DNA of 23,630 nucleotides from Oscillospiraceae bacterium (GTDB taxonomy: Bacteria > Bacillota > Clostridia > UMGS1810). The DNA lies in assembly GCA_021629085.1 (NCBI GenBank), contig JAJXRJ010000033.1, positions 1-23,630 of the forward strand. The letters run 5' to 3'. Below the pieces are notes generated by a model. The model had not been told where the DNA came from and did no database searches. It saw only the letters and a program-made list of their open reading frames with translations. Positions 15,493 through 23,606 of this stretch are shown here, in pieces. Each line of letters opens with the position of its first letter. Positions within the stretch are counted from its first letter, which is position 1. The position numbers and the translations under genes were made by a program.

Positions 15493-15521
15493 ATTATACC
15501 ATACGTTGCTCACACTTGCAA
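15493..15521 (-). promoter_or_regulatory. Promoter of the candidate RNA
   Basis: On the minus strand TTGCAA (15521-15516), a 17-base spacer and a perfect TATAAT (15498-15493). Seven bases past the -10 lies the start of the closing stem. No open reading frame with a ribosome site lies between this promoter and the terminator. Confidence 0.75.
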
Positions 15522-15542
15522 TATATTTCATAAAATAAGTAT

Positions 15543-15558
15543 CCCCCCGCCTGGGGGG
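15543..15558 (-). terminator. Terminator of the ldh gene
   Basis: Six C-G pairs (CCCCCC at 15543-15548 with GGGGGG at 15553-15558) around a 4-base loop lie four bases past the ldh stop. On the minus strand they are followed by ATACTTATTTTA, a moderate U-rich tail. Confidence 0.6.
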
Positions 15559-15561
15559 TAT

Positions 15562-16515
15562 TTATTTTTTTGGAAGCATATCTATATATTCTTGTAAAAT
15601 GTCAATGGAAGCTCCAAATTTCCGTTTTTCGCTGTCTGTCATTTTAATCTCCACAATCTCTTTTACGCCCGTCTTATTGATGATGGCTGGCACGCCCGCA
15701 AATGCGCGGCGTACGCCGTATTCCCCGTCTAAAAGGGTGGATACAGGTATGATTTTATTTTCATCGTGCATGATGGCTTTCATAATACCGACCGTGGTGG
15801 ATGCGATACCATAGTTGGTGGAGCCTTTACTCTTAAAAATTTCCCAGCCCATGGTTACCACCTTGTTCAAAATCATGTCGAGATTGGTGCCGGCAAGCTT
15901 TTTTGTGTTATCGGCCACAATGTCTTCAAACGATTTTCCGCCAATGCGGACCGCGCTCCATGGAATCATCTGTGAGTCGCCGTGCTCTCCCAGTGTAAAC
16001 GCATTGATGCTGCGCGGGTCCACATCAATTAATTCGGACAGGACATCTTTTAACCTGGCGGAGTCCAGTGCAGTCCCCGTGCCAATGATGCGGCTTTTGG
16101 GAAGGCCGGAGAGCTGATAGATATAATAGGACATGATGTCCACCGGGTTTGTAATGACAATGAAAATACCGGAAAATCCACTGTCCATCACCTTGGGAAT
16201 GACATCCTCCACCACTTTTTTAGAACCTTCAAACATATCCAGCCGGTTTTGCCCCTCCACATAGGGGGCCGCGGCTGTCATCACCACGATGTCCGCGTCC
16301 TTTAAATCACAATAGTCCTTTGCAAACACCCGCATGTTGCGGTTCATAAACTCAATACAATTTTCTAAGTCCAAGGCCTCTGCATAGGCCTTTTTGGGGT
16401 TTTTGTCCAAAATATATACGTCGTCGCAAATGCCCTGGTTGATGATGCCGTATCCAACTGCAGAGCCCACCGAACCCGCGCCGATGATTGCGACAGTATT
16501 GCGTGAAATTGCCAC
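15562..16515 (-). CDS. ldh: L-lactate dehydrogenase-family NAD-dependent enzyme
   Basis: 317 residues from GTG 16515. This start is chosen because GGAGGG sits six bases before it, whereas ATG 16530 has no ribosome site; starting at 16515 also places the nucleotide fold at the usual distance. GAGSVG (12-17) and Asp37 at the end of the second strand indicate NAD. NPVDIMSYY, GTGTALDSARLK (the Asp-Arg pair) and GEHGDS (catalytic His) are the family signatures, and R91 fits the mobile-loop arginine. The substrate loop is unusual: the position that is Gln in lactate and Arg in malate dehydrogenases aligns with Tyr85 (AAPYVEGQNR). It probably reduces pyruvate to lactate, but another 2-oxo acid is possible. 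The gene is alone and divergent from the maltodextrin operon. Confidence 0.88.
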   Translation of the reverse strand: MAISRNTVAIIGAGSVGSAVGYGIINQGICDDVYILDKNPKKAYAEALDLENCIEFMNRNMRVFAKDYCDLKDADIVVMTAAAPYVEGQNRLDMFEGSKKVVEDVIPKVMDSGFSGIFIVITNPVDIMSYYIYQLSGLPKSRIIGTGTALDSARLKDVLSELIDVDPRSINAFTLGEHGDSQMIPWSAVRIGGKSFEDIVADNTKKLAGTNLDMILNKVVTMGWEIFKSKGSTNYGIASTTVGIMKAIMHDENKIIPVSTLLDGEYGVRRAFAGVPAIINKTGVKEIVEIKMTDSEKRKFGASIDILQEYIDMLPKK

Positions 16516-16530
16516 AGAAATTCCCTCCAT

Positions 16531-16671
16531 TTTTTCTTTCTTTACTGCTTATCCTTTCCCATTTCGATCAAGGTATGACTGGAATAATTTTATTTGCAAA
16601 ATGAAATAATTTATCCTCAAATGCACATAATACGTGTTAGATAAAAATTTTTACAAGAATGGAGAATGGAT
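16531..16671. promoter_or_regulatory. Divergent promoter region between ldh and the maltodextrin operon
   Basis: This 140-base gap must hold both promoters, but neither is clear. On the plus strand the best match is TTGCAA at 16594-16599 with a poor -10 (TCAAAT at 16617-16622). The stretch TTATTT-8-AAATAA (16590-16609) is a loose inverted repeat that could be an operator. No catabolite-repression palindrome was recognised. Confidence 0.35.
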
Positions 16672-18030
16672 ATGACCAATTTCAAACGCTTGTGCGCTGT
16701 TTTGCTGGCGGCAGCCTATATGCTCACAGCGACTGCGTGCGGTGATAATGACACCGCGTCCACAGATGACAGCGTCTATTTTTTAAATTTTAAACCCGAA
16801 ATTGCAGATATTTACAATGAGATTGCAAAGGAATACAAAGCAGAAACCGGAATTGATGTCAAAGTGGTGACGGCGGCATCTGGTACCTATGAGCAAACCC
16901 TCAAGTCAGAGGTTGCAAAATCAAATGCACCTACCATCTTTCAGGTGAATGGCCCGGTGGGATTTAAAACCTGGAAAAATTACTGTGCAGACCTTACCGA
17001 CACCACGCTTTACAAAAGCCTCACCGATAAAGACCTCGCCATTACCGACGACGGCAAGGCCTATGCAGTGCCTTATGCAGTGGAGGGCTACGGTATCATC
17101 TATAATGATGCCATTATGAAAAAATATTTTGCGCTTCCTGACAAAAAAGTGACCATCAATTCTGCGGAAGAAATTAACAGCTTCCAGCAGCTCAAAGAGG
17201 TTGTAGAGGACATGCAGGCAAAAAAAGAGGTGCTCGGCATTGACGGCGTATTTGCATCCACCTCTTTGGGCGCGGGCGATCAGTGGCGCTGGCAGACGCA
17301 TTTGGCCAACATCCCATTTTACCATGAATTAAAAGAAAGCAGCCTCTTTGAAAAATTTGAAAATACCATTTCTGCTGGCCTTGAGAGCAAGGAAGTGGAG
17401 TTTAAATACGCTGAAAAATATAAGAATATTTTTGATTTATATGTGGAAAATTCGGTGACGGACAAAAAGCTTCTGGGCAGCAAAACAACGGCCGACTCCA
17501 TGGCAGAATTTGCACTGGGCCGCTGTGCCATGGTGCAAAACGGCGACTGGGCCTGGTCACAGATTTCGGAAGTGAGCGGCAACACCGTAAAAGAGGACGA
17601 CATCAAATTTTTGCCCATTTATATGGGATTTGAAGGGGAGGAGAACCAGGGGATCTGCATTGGCACTGAGAACTATTTTGCAGTCAACTCCAAGGTTTCT
17701 GACGCCAAACAAAAATCTGCCATTGACTTTTTAGAGTGGCTGTTTACCAGTGAGAAGGGAAAGACCTTTGTGGTGGAAAAGCTGGGCTTTAATGCGCCGT
17801 TTTACACCTTTGACGAAAACCAAAAGCCAAAAAGCCCCTTGAGCAAAGAAGTAGTGCGGTGGCTGGAATCGGGCAAGGACAACATTGAGTGGACGTTCCA
17901 AGCCTTCCCCAATGAGGACTTTAAAAATGACTTTGGCGATGCATTGCTGCAATATGTGCAGGGCAATATGGAGTGGGAAAACCTGGTTACCACCGTCAAA
18001 GAATCCTGGAAAACGCAGTTTAATAAATAA
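16672..18030 (+). CDS. Sugar ABC transporter substrate-binding lipoprotein (maltodextrin-type)
   Basis: 452 residues from ATG 16672, preferred over ATG 16666 because GGAG lies at 16661-16664. The lipoprotein signal has a short basic start, a hydrophobic core and Cys23 (LTATAC). The mature protein has the family 1 (MalE/UgpB-like) binding-protein layout: VYFLNFKPE then IYNEIAKEYKAETGIDVKV, PTIFQVNGPVG, YAVPYAVEGYGIIYN, then GRCAMVQNGDWAW and DFLEWLFTSEKG toward the C terminus. It captures an oligosaccharide outside the cell and hands it to the two permeases that follow. Maltodextrin is inferred from the malQ and glgP genes in the same operon. It is separated from the first permease gene by a hairpin (18047-18081) without a T tract. 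Confidence 0.92.
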   Translation: MTNFKRLCAVLLAAAYMLTATACGDNDTASTDDSVYFLNFKPEIADIYNEIAKEYKAETGIDVKVVTAASGTYEQTLKSEVAKSNAPTIFQVNGPVGFKTWKNYCADLTDTTLYKSLTDKDLAITDDGKAYAVPYAVEGYGIIYNDAIMKKYFALPDKKVTINSAEEINSFQQLKEVVEDMQAKKEVLGIDGVFASTSLGAGDQWRWQTHLANIPFYHELKESSLFEKFENTISAGLESKEVEFKYAEKYKNIFDLYVENSVTDKKLLGSKTTADSMAEFALGRCAMVQNGDWAWSQISEVSGNTVKEDDIKFLPIYMGFEGEENQGICIGTENYFAVNSKVSDAKQKSAIDFLEWLFTSEKGKTFVVEKLGFNAPFYTFDENQKPKSPLSKEVVRWLESGKDNIEWTFQAFPNEDFKNDFGDALLQYVQGNMEWENLVTTVKESWKTQFNK

Positions 18031-18046
18031 GGCGTATCAGCTTTGG

Positions 18047-18081
18047 GTGTCCGCCCTCTAAGATGGCTTTGAGGGCGGCAC
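18047..18081 (+). promoter_or_regulatory. Intercistronic hairpin between the binding protein and the first permease
   Basis: GTG plus CCGCCCTC pairs with GAGGGCGG plus CAC (11 bp with a single bulged T) around a 12-base loop, with no T run after it. It is therefore not a terminator in the usual sense. A stem here can protect the upstream message from 3'-exonucleases and so give more binding protein than permease. Confidence 0.6.
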
Positions 18082-18113
18082 GCTCACAGGAAATACGCAA
18101 AGGAGAGCAATTT

Positions 18114-18956
18114 ATGGAAAAGTCTACCAAAAAATACTTTGCGGTTTTTGTGCTTCCCACGCTGGTCGCGTTTTTAATCGCGTTTTTAATCCCATTTCTC
18201 ATGGGGCTTTATCTTTCGTTCACAGAGTTTACCACCGTGATTGACGCGAAATTTACCGGAGTTTCCAACTATGTGAAAGCGTTTGCCAACCGCGATTTTA
18301 TCAACGCACTCATTTTTACGGTGAGCTTTACCATTGTTTCAATTATTACCATCAACGTGCTGGCGTTTGCATTGGCCTTGGTGCTCACCCGAAAAATCCG
18401 GGGTCGGAATTTGTTCCGCACGGTGTTTTTTATGCCCAATTTAATTGGCGGTATTGTGCTGGGCTATATTTGGCAGCTTATTATAAATGGCCTGCTGATG
18501 CAGTTTGGCGTCACCATCACTTTTAAAGCCACCTATGGTTTTTGGGGGCTGGTGGTGCTGTTAAACTGGCAGATGATTGGATACATGATGGTGATTTACA
18601 TTGCCGGCATCCAAAATATTCCGCGCGATTTATTTGAAGCCGCCACCATTGACGGCGCGGGGCCCATGCAGACCTTAAAAAATGTCATATTGCCGCTGGT
18701 TGCACCGGCAGTTACCATCTGTCTGTTTTTAACCCTTTCCAATTCATTTAAAATGTTTGACCAAAACCTTGCGCTAACTGCGGGCGCACCGGGCAAGCAG
18801 ACACAGATGCTGGCGCTAGATATTTACAACACATTTTACGGCACAGCGGGGTATGAGGGCGTCGGACAGGCAAAGGCAGTCATTTTTTCTGTCATCTTAG
18901 CGGCCATTGGCATCGTCCAGATTTATTTTACCAGAAAGCGAGAGATTGAACAGTGA
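18114..18956 (+). CDS. Sugar ABC transporter permease (MalF/UgpA-type)
   Basis: 280 residues from ATG 18114, with AGGAG at 18101-18105. The frame is open back to 18063 but that part lacks a ribosome site and overlaps the intercistronic hairpin. Six membrane helices are expected, the first at about 8-30. The EAA loop that docks the ATPase is EAATIDGAGPMQTLKNVILP. It forms a heterodimeric channel with the next gene product, which overlaps it by four bases (GTGA). No ATPase is encoded in this operon; a shared MsmX/UgpC-type ATPase elsewhere would be needed. Confidence 0.93.
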   Translation: MEKSTKKYFAVFVLPTLVAFLIAFLIPFLMGLYLSFTEFTTVIDAKFTGVSNYVKAFANRDFINALIFTVSFTIVSIITINVLAFALALVLTRKIRGRNLFRTVFFMPNLIGGIVLGYIWQLIINGLLMQFGVTITFKATYGFWGLVVLLNWQMIGYMMVIYIAGIQNIPRDLFEAATIDGAGPMQTLKNVILPLVAPAVTICLFLTLSNSFKMFDQNLALTAGAPGKQTQMLALDIYNTFYGTAGYEGVGQAKAVIFSVILAAIGIVQIYFTRKREIEQ

Positions 18957-19789
18957 ATGAAAAAACCGCAAAATCCAATCGGCTCCTATTCGTGATTCTG
19001 CTTCTTTTAACGGCGGCATTTGTCGCGCCGGTGTTCATTGTGCTCATGAACTCCTTTAAAGGCCAGTTTTACATCAACGACCAGCCGTTTCTGCTGCCGG
19101 ATGGACAGACCTTTTCCGGGCTTGACAACTATGTGCGCGGCGTGGAAAAAACAGGGTTTGTCAGCGCGTTTGGCTACTCGCTGTTTATCACGGTGTTTTC
19201 AGTGGCTGCCATTGTGCTGTTCACTTCCATGACAGCCTGGTACATCACACGGGTAAAGAGCAAGTTTTCATCTGCACTTTATTTTATGTTTGTGTTTTCC
19301 ATGATTATCCCGTTTCAGATGGTGATGTTTACCATGACAAAAGTGGCAAACCTTTTACATCTCGACAATCCGGTGGGGATTATTCTCATCTATTTGGGGT
19401 TTGGCGCGGGGCTTTCGGTGTTCATGTTCAGCGGGTTTGTAAAGTCGGTGCCGCTTGAAATAGAAGAGGCGGCGATGATTGACGGCTGTACGCCGCTTGT
19501 CACCTTTTTCCGCATTATCTTTCCCATCCTAAAGCCCATTTCCATCACCGTGGCAATTTTAAATTCCATGTGGATTTGGAACGACTACCTGCTGCCGTAT
19601 TTGGTCATTGGGTCGGATTACAAAACCATCCCCATTGCCATCCAATACCTTCGGGGCGGATACGGCTCCATCGACATGGGCGCTATGATGGCGCTTTTGG
19701 TGCTCGCCATCATTCCTATTGTAATTTTCTATCTGTTTGCACAAAAGTATATCATTGAAGGCGTTGTGGCAGGAGCGGTGAAGGGATGA
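18953..19789 (+). CDS. Sugar ABC transporter permease (MalG/UgpE-type)
   Basis: 278 residues from GTG 18953. An ATG four bases later is out of frame. The ribosome site before it is weak, so translation probably relies on coupling through the 4-base overlap with the preceding stop. Six membrane helices are expected; residues 10-30 form the first. The EAA loop is EEAAMIDGCTPLVTFFRIIFPIL. It pairs with the preceding permease. The next gene overlaps by four bases (ATGA), tying import to breakdown of the sugar. Confidence 0.93.
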   Translation: MNEKTAKSNRLLFVILLLLTAAFVAPVFIVLMNSFKGQFYINDQPFLLPDGQTFSGLDNYVRGVEKTGFVSAFGYSLFITVFSVAAIVLFTSMTAWYITRVKSKFSSALYFMFVFSMIIPFQMVMFTMTKVANLLHLDNPVGIILIYLGFGAGLSVFMFSGFVKSVPLEIEEAAMIDGCTPLVTFFRIIFPILKPISITVAILNSMWIWNDYLLPYLVIGSDYKTIPIAIQYLRGGYGSIDMGAMMALLVLAIIPIVIFYLFAQKYIIEGVVAGAVKG

Positions 19790-21279
19790 CAAATTTTACA
19801 CACCAAAAACGGCAAAGCGGAATTTTGCTGCCAGTTACCAGCTTGCCGTCCCAATATGGTATCGGCACATTTTCCAAAGAGGCCTATGCCTTTGTGGACT
19901 GGCTGGTCAGCGCCGGGCAGTCTGTGTGGCAGATTTTGCCCCTTTCGCCCACCAGCTTTGGCGATTCGCCCTACCAGTCCTTTTCATCGTTTGCGGGAAA
20001 CCCCTATCTGATTGATTTTGAACGGCTGGTGCAAGACGGGCTTTTGCAGGAAGCGGAGCTTTCGGGATTTGACTTTGGCGGCGATGCGGATAAGGTGGAC
20101 TATGGCAAACTCTATACCTCCAAAGCTGCCGCGCTCAGCATCGCTTTTGAACGCGGTTTTGACGAACGGGACACGGGCTATTTGCACTTTGTGGAGCAAA
20201 ACGCGGATTGGCTGGAGGATTACAGCCTGTTTATGGCGTTAAAAGACCGGTATGGCGGTAAAAGCTGGGCGCAGTGGGCGGACTCGATCCGGTTCCGCAC
20301 ACCGGAAGTGTTAGAGGAATACCGAAATTCGCTGCATCGCGAATTGGCATTTTACCGCTTTGTACAATACCTGTTTTACACACAGTGGGAGGAGCTTCAC
20401 CGCTATGCAAATAAGCGGGGCGTTAAAATTGTGGGAGACCTGCCCATTTACGTTTCTTACGACAGCGCGGACTGCTGGGCGTCGCCCGAGCTGTTTTTAC
20501 TGGATGATAACCGCTTCCCCACATTTGTTGCAGGATGCCCGCCAGATGCGTTTTCCAAAACCGGCCAGCTTTGGGGCAACCCGCTTTATGCCTGGGATTA
20601 TCACAAAGAGACAGGATACGACTGGTGGAAACGCCGTATCCAGCATAATTTTAAGCTGTACGACACGGTGCGCATTGACCACTTCCGGGGGTTTGACGCC
20701 TATTACAGCATCCCATTTGGCGATGCGACGGCAGAAAACGGAAGCTGGGAGCCTGGGCCGGGCATTGCGTTTTTCCAGGAAATCCAAAATGCACTGGGAG
20801 AGCTTGACATCATCGCAGAGGATCTGGGCTTTTTGACCGACAGCGTGCGGGATTTGCTCGCACAAACGGGGTATCCCGGCATGAAGGTGCTGCAGTTTGC
20901 CTTCGACTCGCGGGAAGCCAGCAATTATTTGCCCTGCTTTTATGAAAAAAACTCAGTGGTCTATACCGGCACGCACGACAATGACACGCTCATTGGCTGG
21001 TTTGGCGCCATGGGGGAAGCGGACCGGCGGCTTGCAATCGACTATTTGGGCGGGCTTGGGCCTGAAATCAATTGGGATTTCATCCGCACGGCACAAAGCA
21101 GTGTTTCAAGGCTTTGTATCATCCCGATGCAAGACTATCTGGGGCTTGACTCAGAGTCGCGTATCAACACGCCCTCTACGCTTGGCACAAACTGGAAATG
21201 GCGGCTTTTAAAAGACGCTCTGTGCCCGCAGCTTGCCAAACGGATCCGGCATATCACTGAGCTGTATGGCAGGCTATAA
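19786..21279 (+). CDS. malQ: 4-alpha-glucanotransferase (amylomaltase, GH77)
   Basis: 497 residues, the normal length of the short bacterial amylomaltase type. The opening RQSGILLPVTSLPSQYGIGTF and QILPLSPTSFGDSPYQSFSS are family hallmarks. The catalytic set is present: nucleophile D298 in VRIDHFRGFD, acid/base E345 in IIAEDLGF and D398 in THDND. It transfers segments of 1,4-alpha-glucan between maltodextrins, releasing glucose and making chains long enough for the phosphorylase encoded next. Its ATG overlaps the stop of the second permease by four bases, so it is translationally coupled to the transporter. It is cytoplasmic. Confidence 0.97.
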   Translation: MTNFTHQKRQSGILLPVTSLPSQYGIGTFSKEAYAFVDWLVSAGQSVWQILPLSPTSFGDSPYQSFSSFAGNPYLIDFERLVQDGLLQEAELSGFDFGGDADKVDYGKLYTSKAAALSIAFERGFDERDTGYLHFVEQNADWLEDYSLFMALKDRYGGKSWAQWADSIRFRTPEVLEEYRNSLHRELAFYRFVQYLFYTQWEELHRYANKRGVKIVGDLPIYVSYDSADCWASPELFLLDDNRFPTFVAGCPPDAFSKTGQLWGNPLYAWDYHKETGYDWWKRRIQHNFKLYDTVRIDHFRGFDAYYSIPFGDATAENGSWEPGPGIAFFQEIQNALGELDIIAEDLGFLTDSVRDLLAQTGYPGMKVLQFAFDSREASNYLPCFYEKNSVVYTGTHDNDTLIGWFGAMGEADRRLAIDYLGGLGPEINWDFIRTAQSSVSRLCIIPMQDYLGLDSESRINTPSTLGTNWKWRLLKDALCPQLAKRIRHITELYGRL

Positions 21280-21307
21280 AAACCAAATCGCAAAAGGAGA
21301 ACGACTT

Positions 21308-23557
21308 ATGTTTCAAGAATTTTTTGAAAAGCAGTTTCAAAAGCCCATTGCCGGGAGCACGAAAGAAGAGATATTTGCATCTCTTTTGCAGTTTACAAAA
21401 GACCAAATAGAAGCACTCGGCAAAATCACTGGAAAAAAGAAGCTGTATTACATTTCAGCAGAATTTTTGATTGGCAAGCTCCTGGTGAACAACCTCATCA
21501 ACTTAGGGCTTTACGAAACTGTGGAGGCAGAGCTTAAGGCGGCGGGCACATCCCTTTCAGAAATAGAAGACATTGAGCCGGAGCCGTCGCTTGGAAATGG
21601 CGGGCTGGGCCGCCTTGCCGCCTGCTTTTTGGATTCGATTGCCACGCTGGGACTTTTGGGCGATGGAATGGGGCTCAATTACCACTGTGGCCTGTTCCGG
21701 CAAAAATTTGAACATCACAAGCAGACAGAACTGCCAAATCCCTGGATTGGAAAAGAGAGCTGGTTAACCAGGCAGGATAAGAGTTACACTGTAAAGTTCC
21801 GGTCGTTTACGCTCAACGCGTCTTTATATGATATTTCAGTGGTGGGCTATCACAACAAGTGCAACACGCTGCACCTGTTTGACATTGACAGCGTGGAAGA
21901 GGGAATGATAAAAGATGGGATCCAGTTCGACAAACGCGACATCCGCCACAATTTGACCCTGTTTTTGTATCCGGACGACAGCGACTACGACGGCAAGCTG
22001 CTCAGGCTCTATCAGCAGTATTTCATGGTGAGCTGCTCGGCGCAGTATATTTTGGATGAGGCACAGCAAAAGGGGTCCAACTTATACGACCTTTCTGATT
22101 ATGCGGTTATTCAAATCAACGATACGCACCCCGCGCTGGTCATCCCCGAACTCATTTATCAGCTCAACCAGCGGGGAATGGATGAGGGGCGTGCGGTGGG
22201 CATTGTAAAATCCATCTGTGCATATACCAACCACACCATTTTGTCCGAGGCACTTGAAAAGTGGCCGCTCAATTCCATTGAGCTTGTGGCGCCGCATTTG
22301 GTGCCCATTTTAAAACGGTTAGACGATGTGGTGAAAAAGCAGTTCCAAAACCCCGCGGTTTCCATCATAGACGACCAGACGCTGGTGCACATGGCGCACC
22401 TTGCCATCCACTTTGGATTTTCGGTCAACGGCGTGGCAAAGCTGCATACGGACATTTTAGAGCAGTCTGAGCTGCGGCGGTTTTACGATATTTACCCTGA
22501 AAAATTTAACAACAAAACCAACGGCATCACCTTCCGCCGCTGGCTCATGGCCTGCAACCGCGAGCTGACAGACTGGATCAAGACGCGGATTGGAGATGGC
22601 TTTTTACAGGATGAGGAACAGCTGAAAAAACTCTTGGAGTTTGAAAACGACGAGACGGCGCTAAATGAGCTCATCGCCATCAAGCAGCACAAAAAGACCG
22701 CACTCAAGCACTTTTTGTCAGATGCCTGCAATGTGCTGATTGACGATGCGTCCGTATACGACATTCAAATCAAGCGGCTGCACGAATATAAACGGCAGCA
22801 GCTAAACGCGCTGTACCTCATCCACAAATATTTGGAAATCAAGCGCGGCAACATCCCGCCTGTGCCCATCACCGCAATTTTTGCCGCAAAAGCTGCGCCG
22901 GCCTACACCATTGCAAAGGATATCATCCACTTAATCCTGTGCCTGTCCGATTTGACGGAACACGACAGCGCGGTATCGCCATATTTGAAGGTTGTGATGG
23001 TGGAAAATTACAACGTGACCATTGCCCAAAAGCTGATCCCGGCCTGCGACATCTCCGAGCAGATTTCGCTTGCGTCCAAAGAGGCCAGCGGGACGGGCAA
23101 TATGAAGCTCATGTTAAACGGCGCGGTGACGCTGGGCACCATGGACGGCGCCAATGTGGAGATTGCCGCACAGGTGGGAGAGGACAGCATCTACATCTTT
23201 GGCGCATCCAGCGAGCAAGTGATTGCGCGCTATGAGAAGGGCGACTACCGCCCCGATTCGGTGCTTTCAAAAAATCCGTGCGTCAAAGAGGCAGTGTCCT
23301 TTCTGATTGGCAAGGAACTTCTTGAGATTGGCGACGGCACGTCGCTTAGACGCTTGCATGATGAGCTCACAAAAAAGGACTGGTTTATGACGCTGCCCGA
23401 CTTTGACGCCTATGTAAAAGCAAAGGATAAGGCCATTTCTGACTACACCGACAAGATGGGCTGGGCAAAAAAAATGCTCCGCAATATTGCGGGCGCGGGC
23501 TATTTTTCATCCGACCGCACCATTGCCGACTACAACCGCGATATCTGGAAACTTTAA
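21308..23557 (+). CDS. glgP: Glycogen/maltodextrin phosphorylase (GT35)
   Basis: 749 residues from ATG 21308, with AAGGAG at 21294-21299; a frame reaching back to 21233 lies in malQ. The family core is clear: EPEPSLGNGGLGRLAACFLD near residues 93-112, the NDTHP motif, the KFNNKTNGIT segment and EASGTGNMKLMLNGAVTLG with K600 as the pyridoxal-phosphate lysine. It is somewhat shorter than E. coli MalP. With phosphate it releases glucose-1-phosphate from the ends of alpha-1,4-glucans. It is the last gene of the operon. Because a transporter and MalQ precede it, imported maltodextrin is the likely main substrate, with internal glycogen also possible. Confidence 0.97.
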   Translation: MFQEFFEKQFQKPIAGSTKEEIFASLLQFTKDQIEALGKITGKKKLYYISAEFLIGKLLVNNLINLGLYETVEAELKAAGTSLSEIEDIEPEPSLGNGGLGRLAACFLDSIATLGLLGDGMGLNYHCGLFRQKFEHHKQTELPNPWIGKESWLTRQDKSYTVKFRSFTLNASLYDISVVGYHNKCNTLHLFDIDSVEEGMIKDGIQFDKRDIRHNLTLFLYPDDSDYDGKLLRLYQQYFMVSCSAQYILDEAQQKGSNLYDLSDYAVIQINDTHPALVIPELIYQLNQRGMDEGRAVGIVKSICAYTNHTILSEALEKWPLNSIELVAPHLVPILKRLDDVVKKQFQNPAVSIIDDQTLVHMAHLAIHFGFSVNGVAKLHTDILEQSELRRFYDIYPEKFNNKTNGITFRRWLMACNRELTDWIKTRIGDGFLQDEEQLKKLLEFENDETALNELIAIKQHKKTALKHFLSDACNVLIDDASVYDIQIKRLHEYKRQQLNALYLIHKYLEIKRGNIPPVPITAIFAAKAAPAYTIAKDIIHLILCLSDLTEHDSAVSPYLKVVMVENYNVTIAQKLIPACDISEQISLASKEASGTGNMKLMLNGAVTLGTMDGANVEIAAQVGEDSIYIFGASSEQVIARYEKGDYRPDSVLSKNPCVKEAVSFLIGKELLEIGDGTSLRRLHDELTKKDWFMTLPDFDAYVKAKDKAISDYTDKMGWAKKMLRNIAGAGYFSSDRTIADYNRDIWKL

Positions 23558-23565
23558 TATCTTTC

Positions 23566-23596
23566 AAAAAGCGCAGAAATATTTCTGCGCTTTTTT
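23566..23596 (+). terminator. Terminator of the maltodextrin operon
   Basis: A perfect palindrome with 15-bp arms (23566-23580 and 23581-23595), containing GCGCAGAAAT/ATTTCTGCGC and flanked by A and T runs. The innermost pairs form the loop. It can act in both directions. Confidence 0.95.
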
Positions 23597-23606
23597 CATA
23601 TTTTTC

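Noticed and set aside
16516..16530. Start of ldh at ATG 16530
   Set aside because: No ribosome site precedes it, while GGAGGG inside these codons is correctly spaced for GTG 16515.
16590..16609. Second Rex box upstream of ldh
   Set aside because: TTATTT-8-AAATAA has wrong arm sequence and spacing for Rex; only a loose AT-rich repeat.
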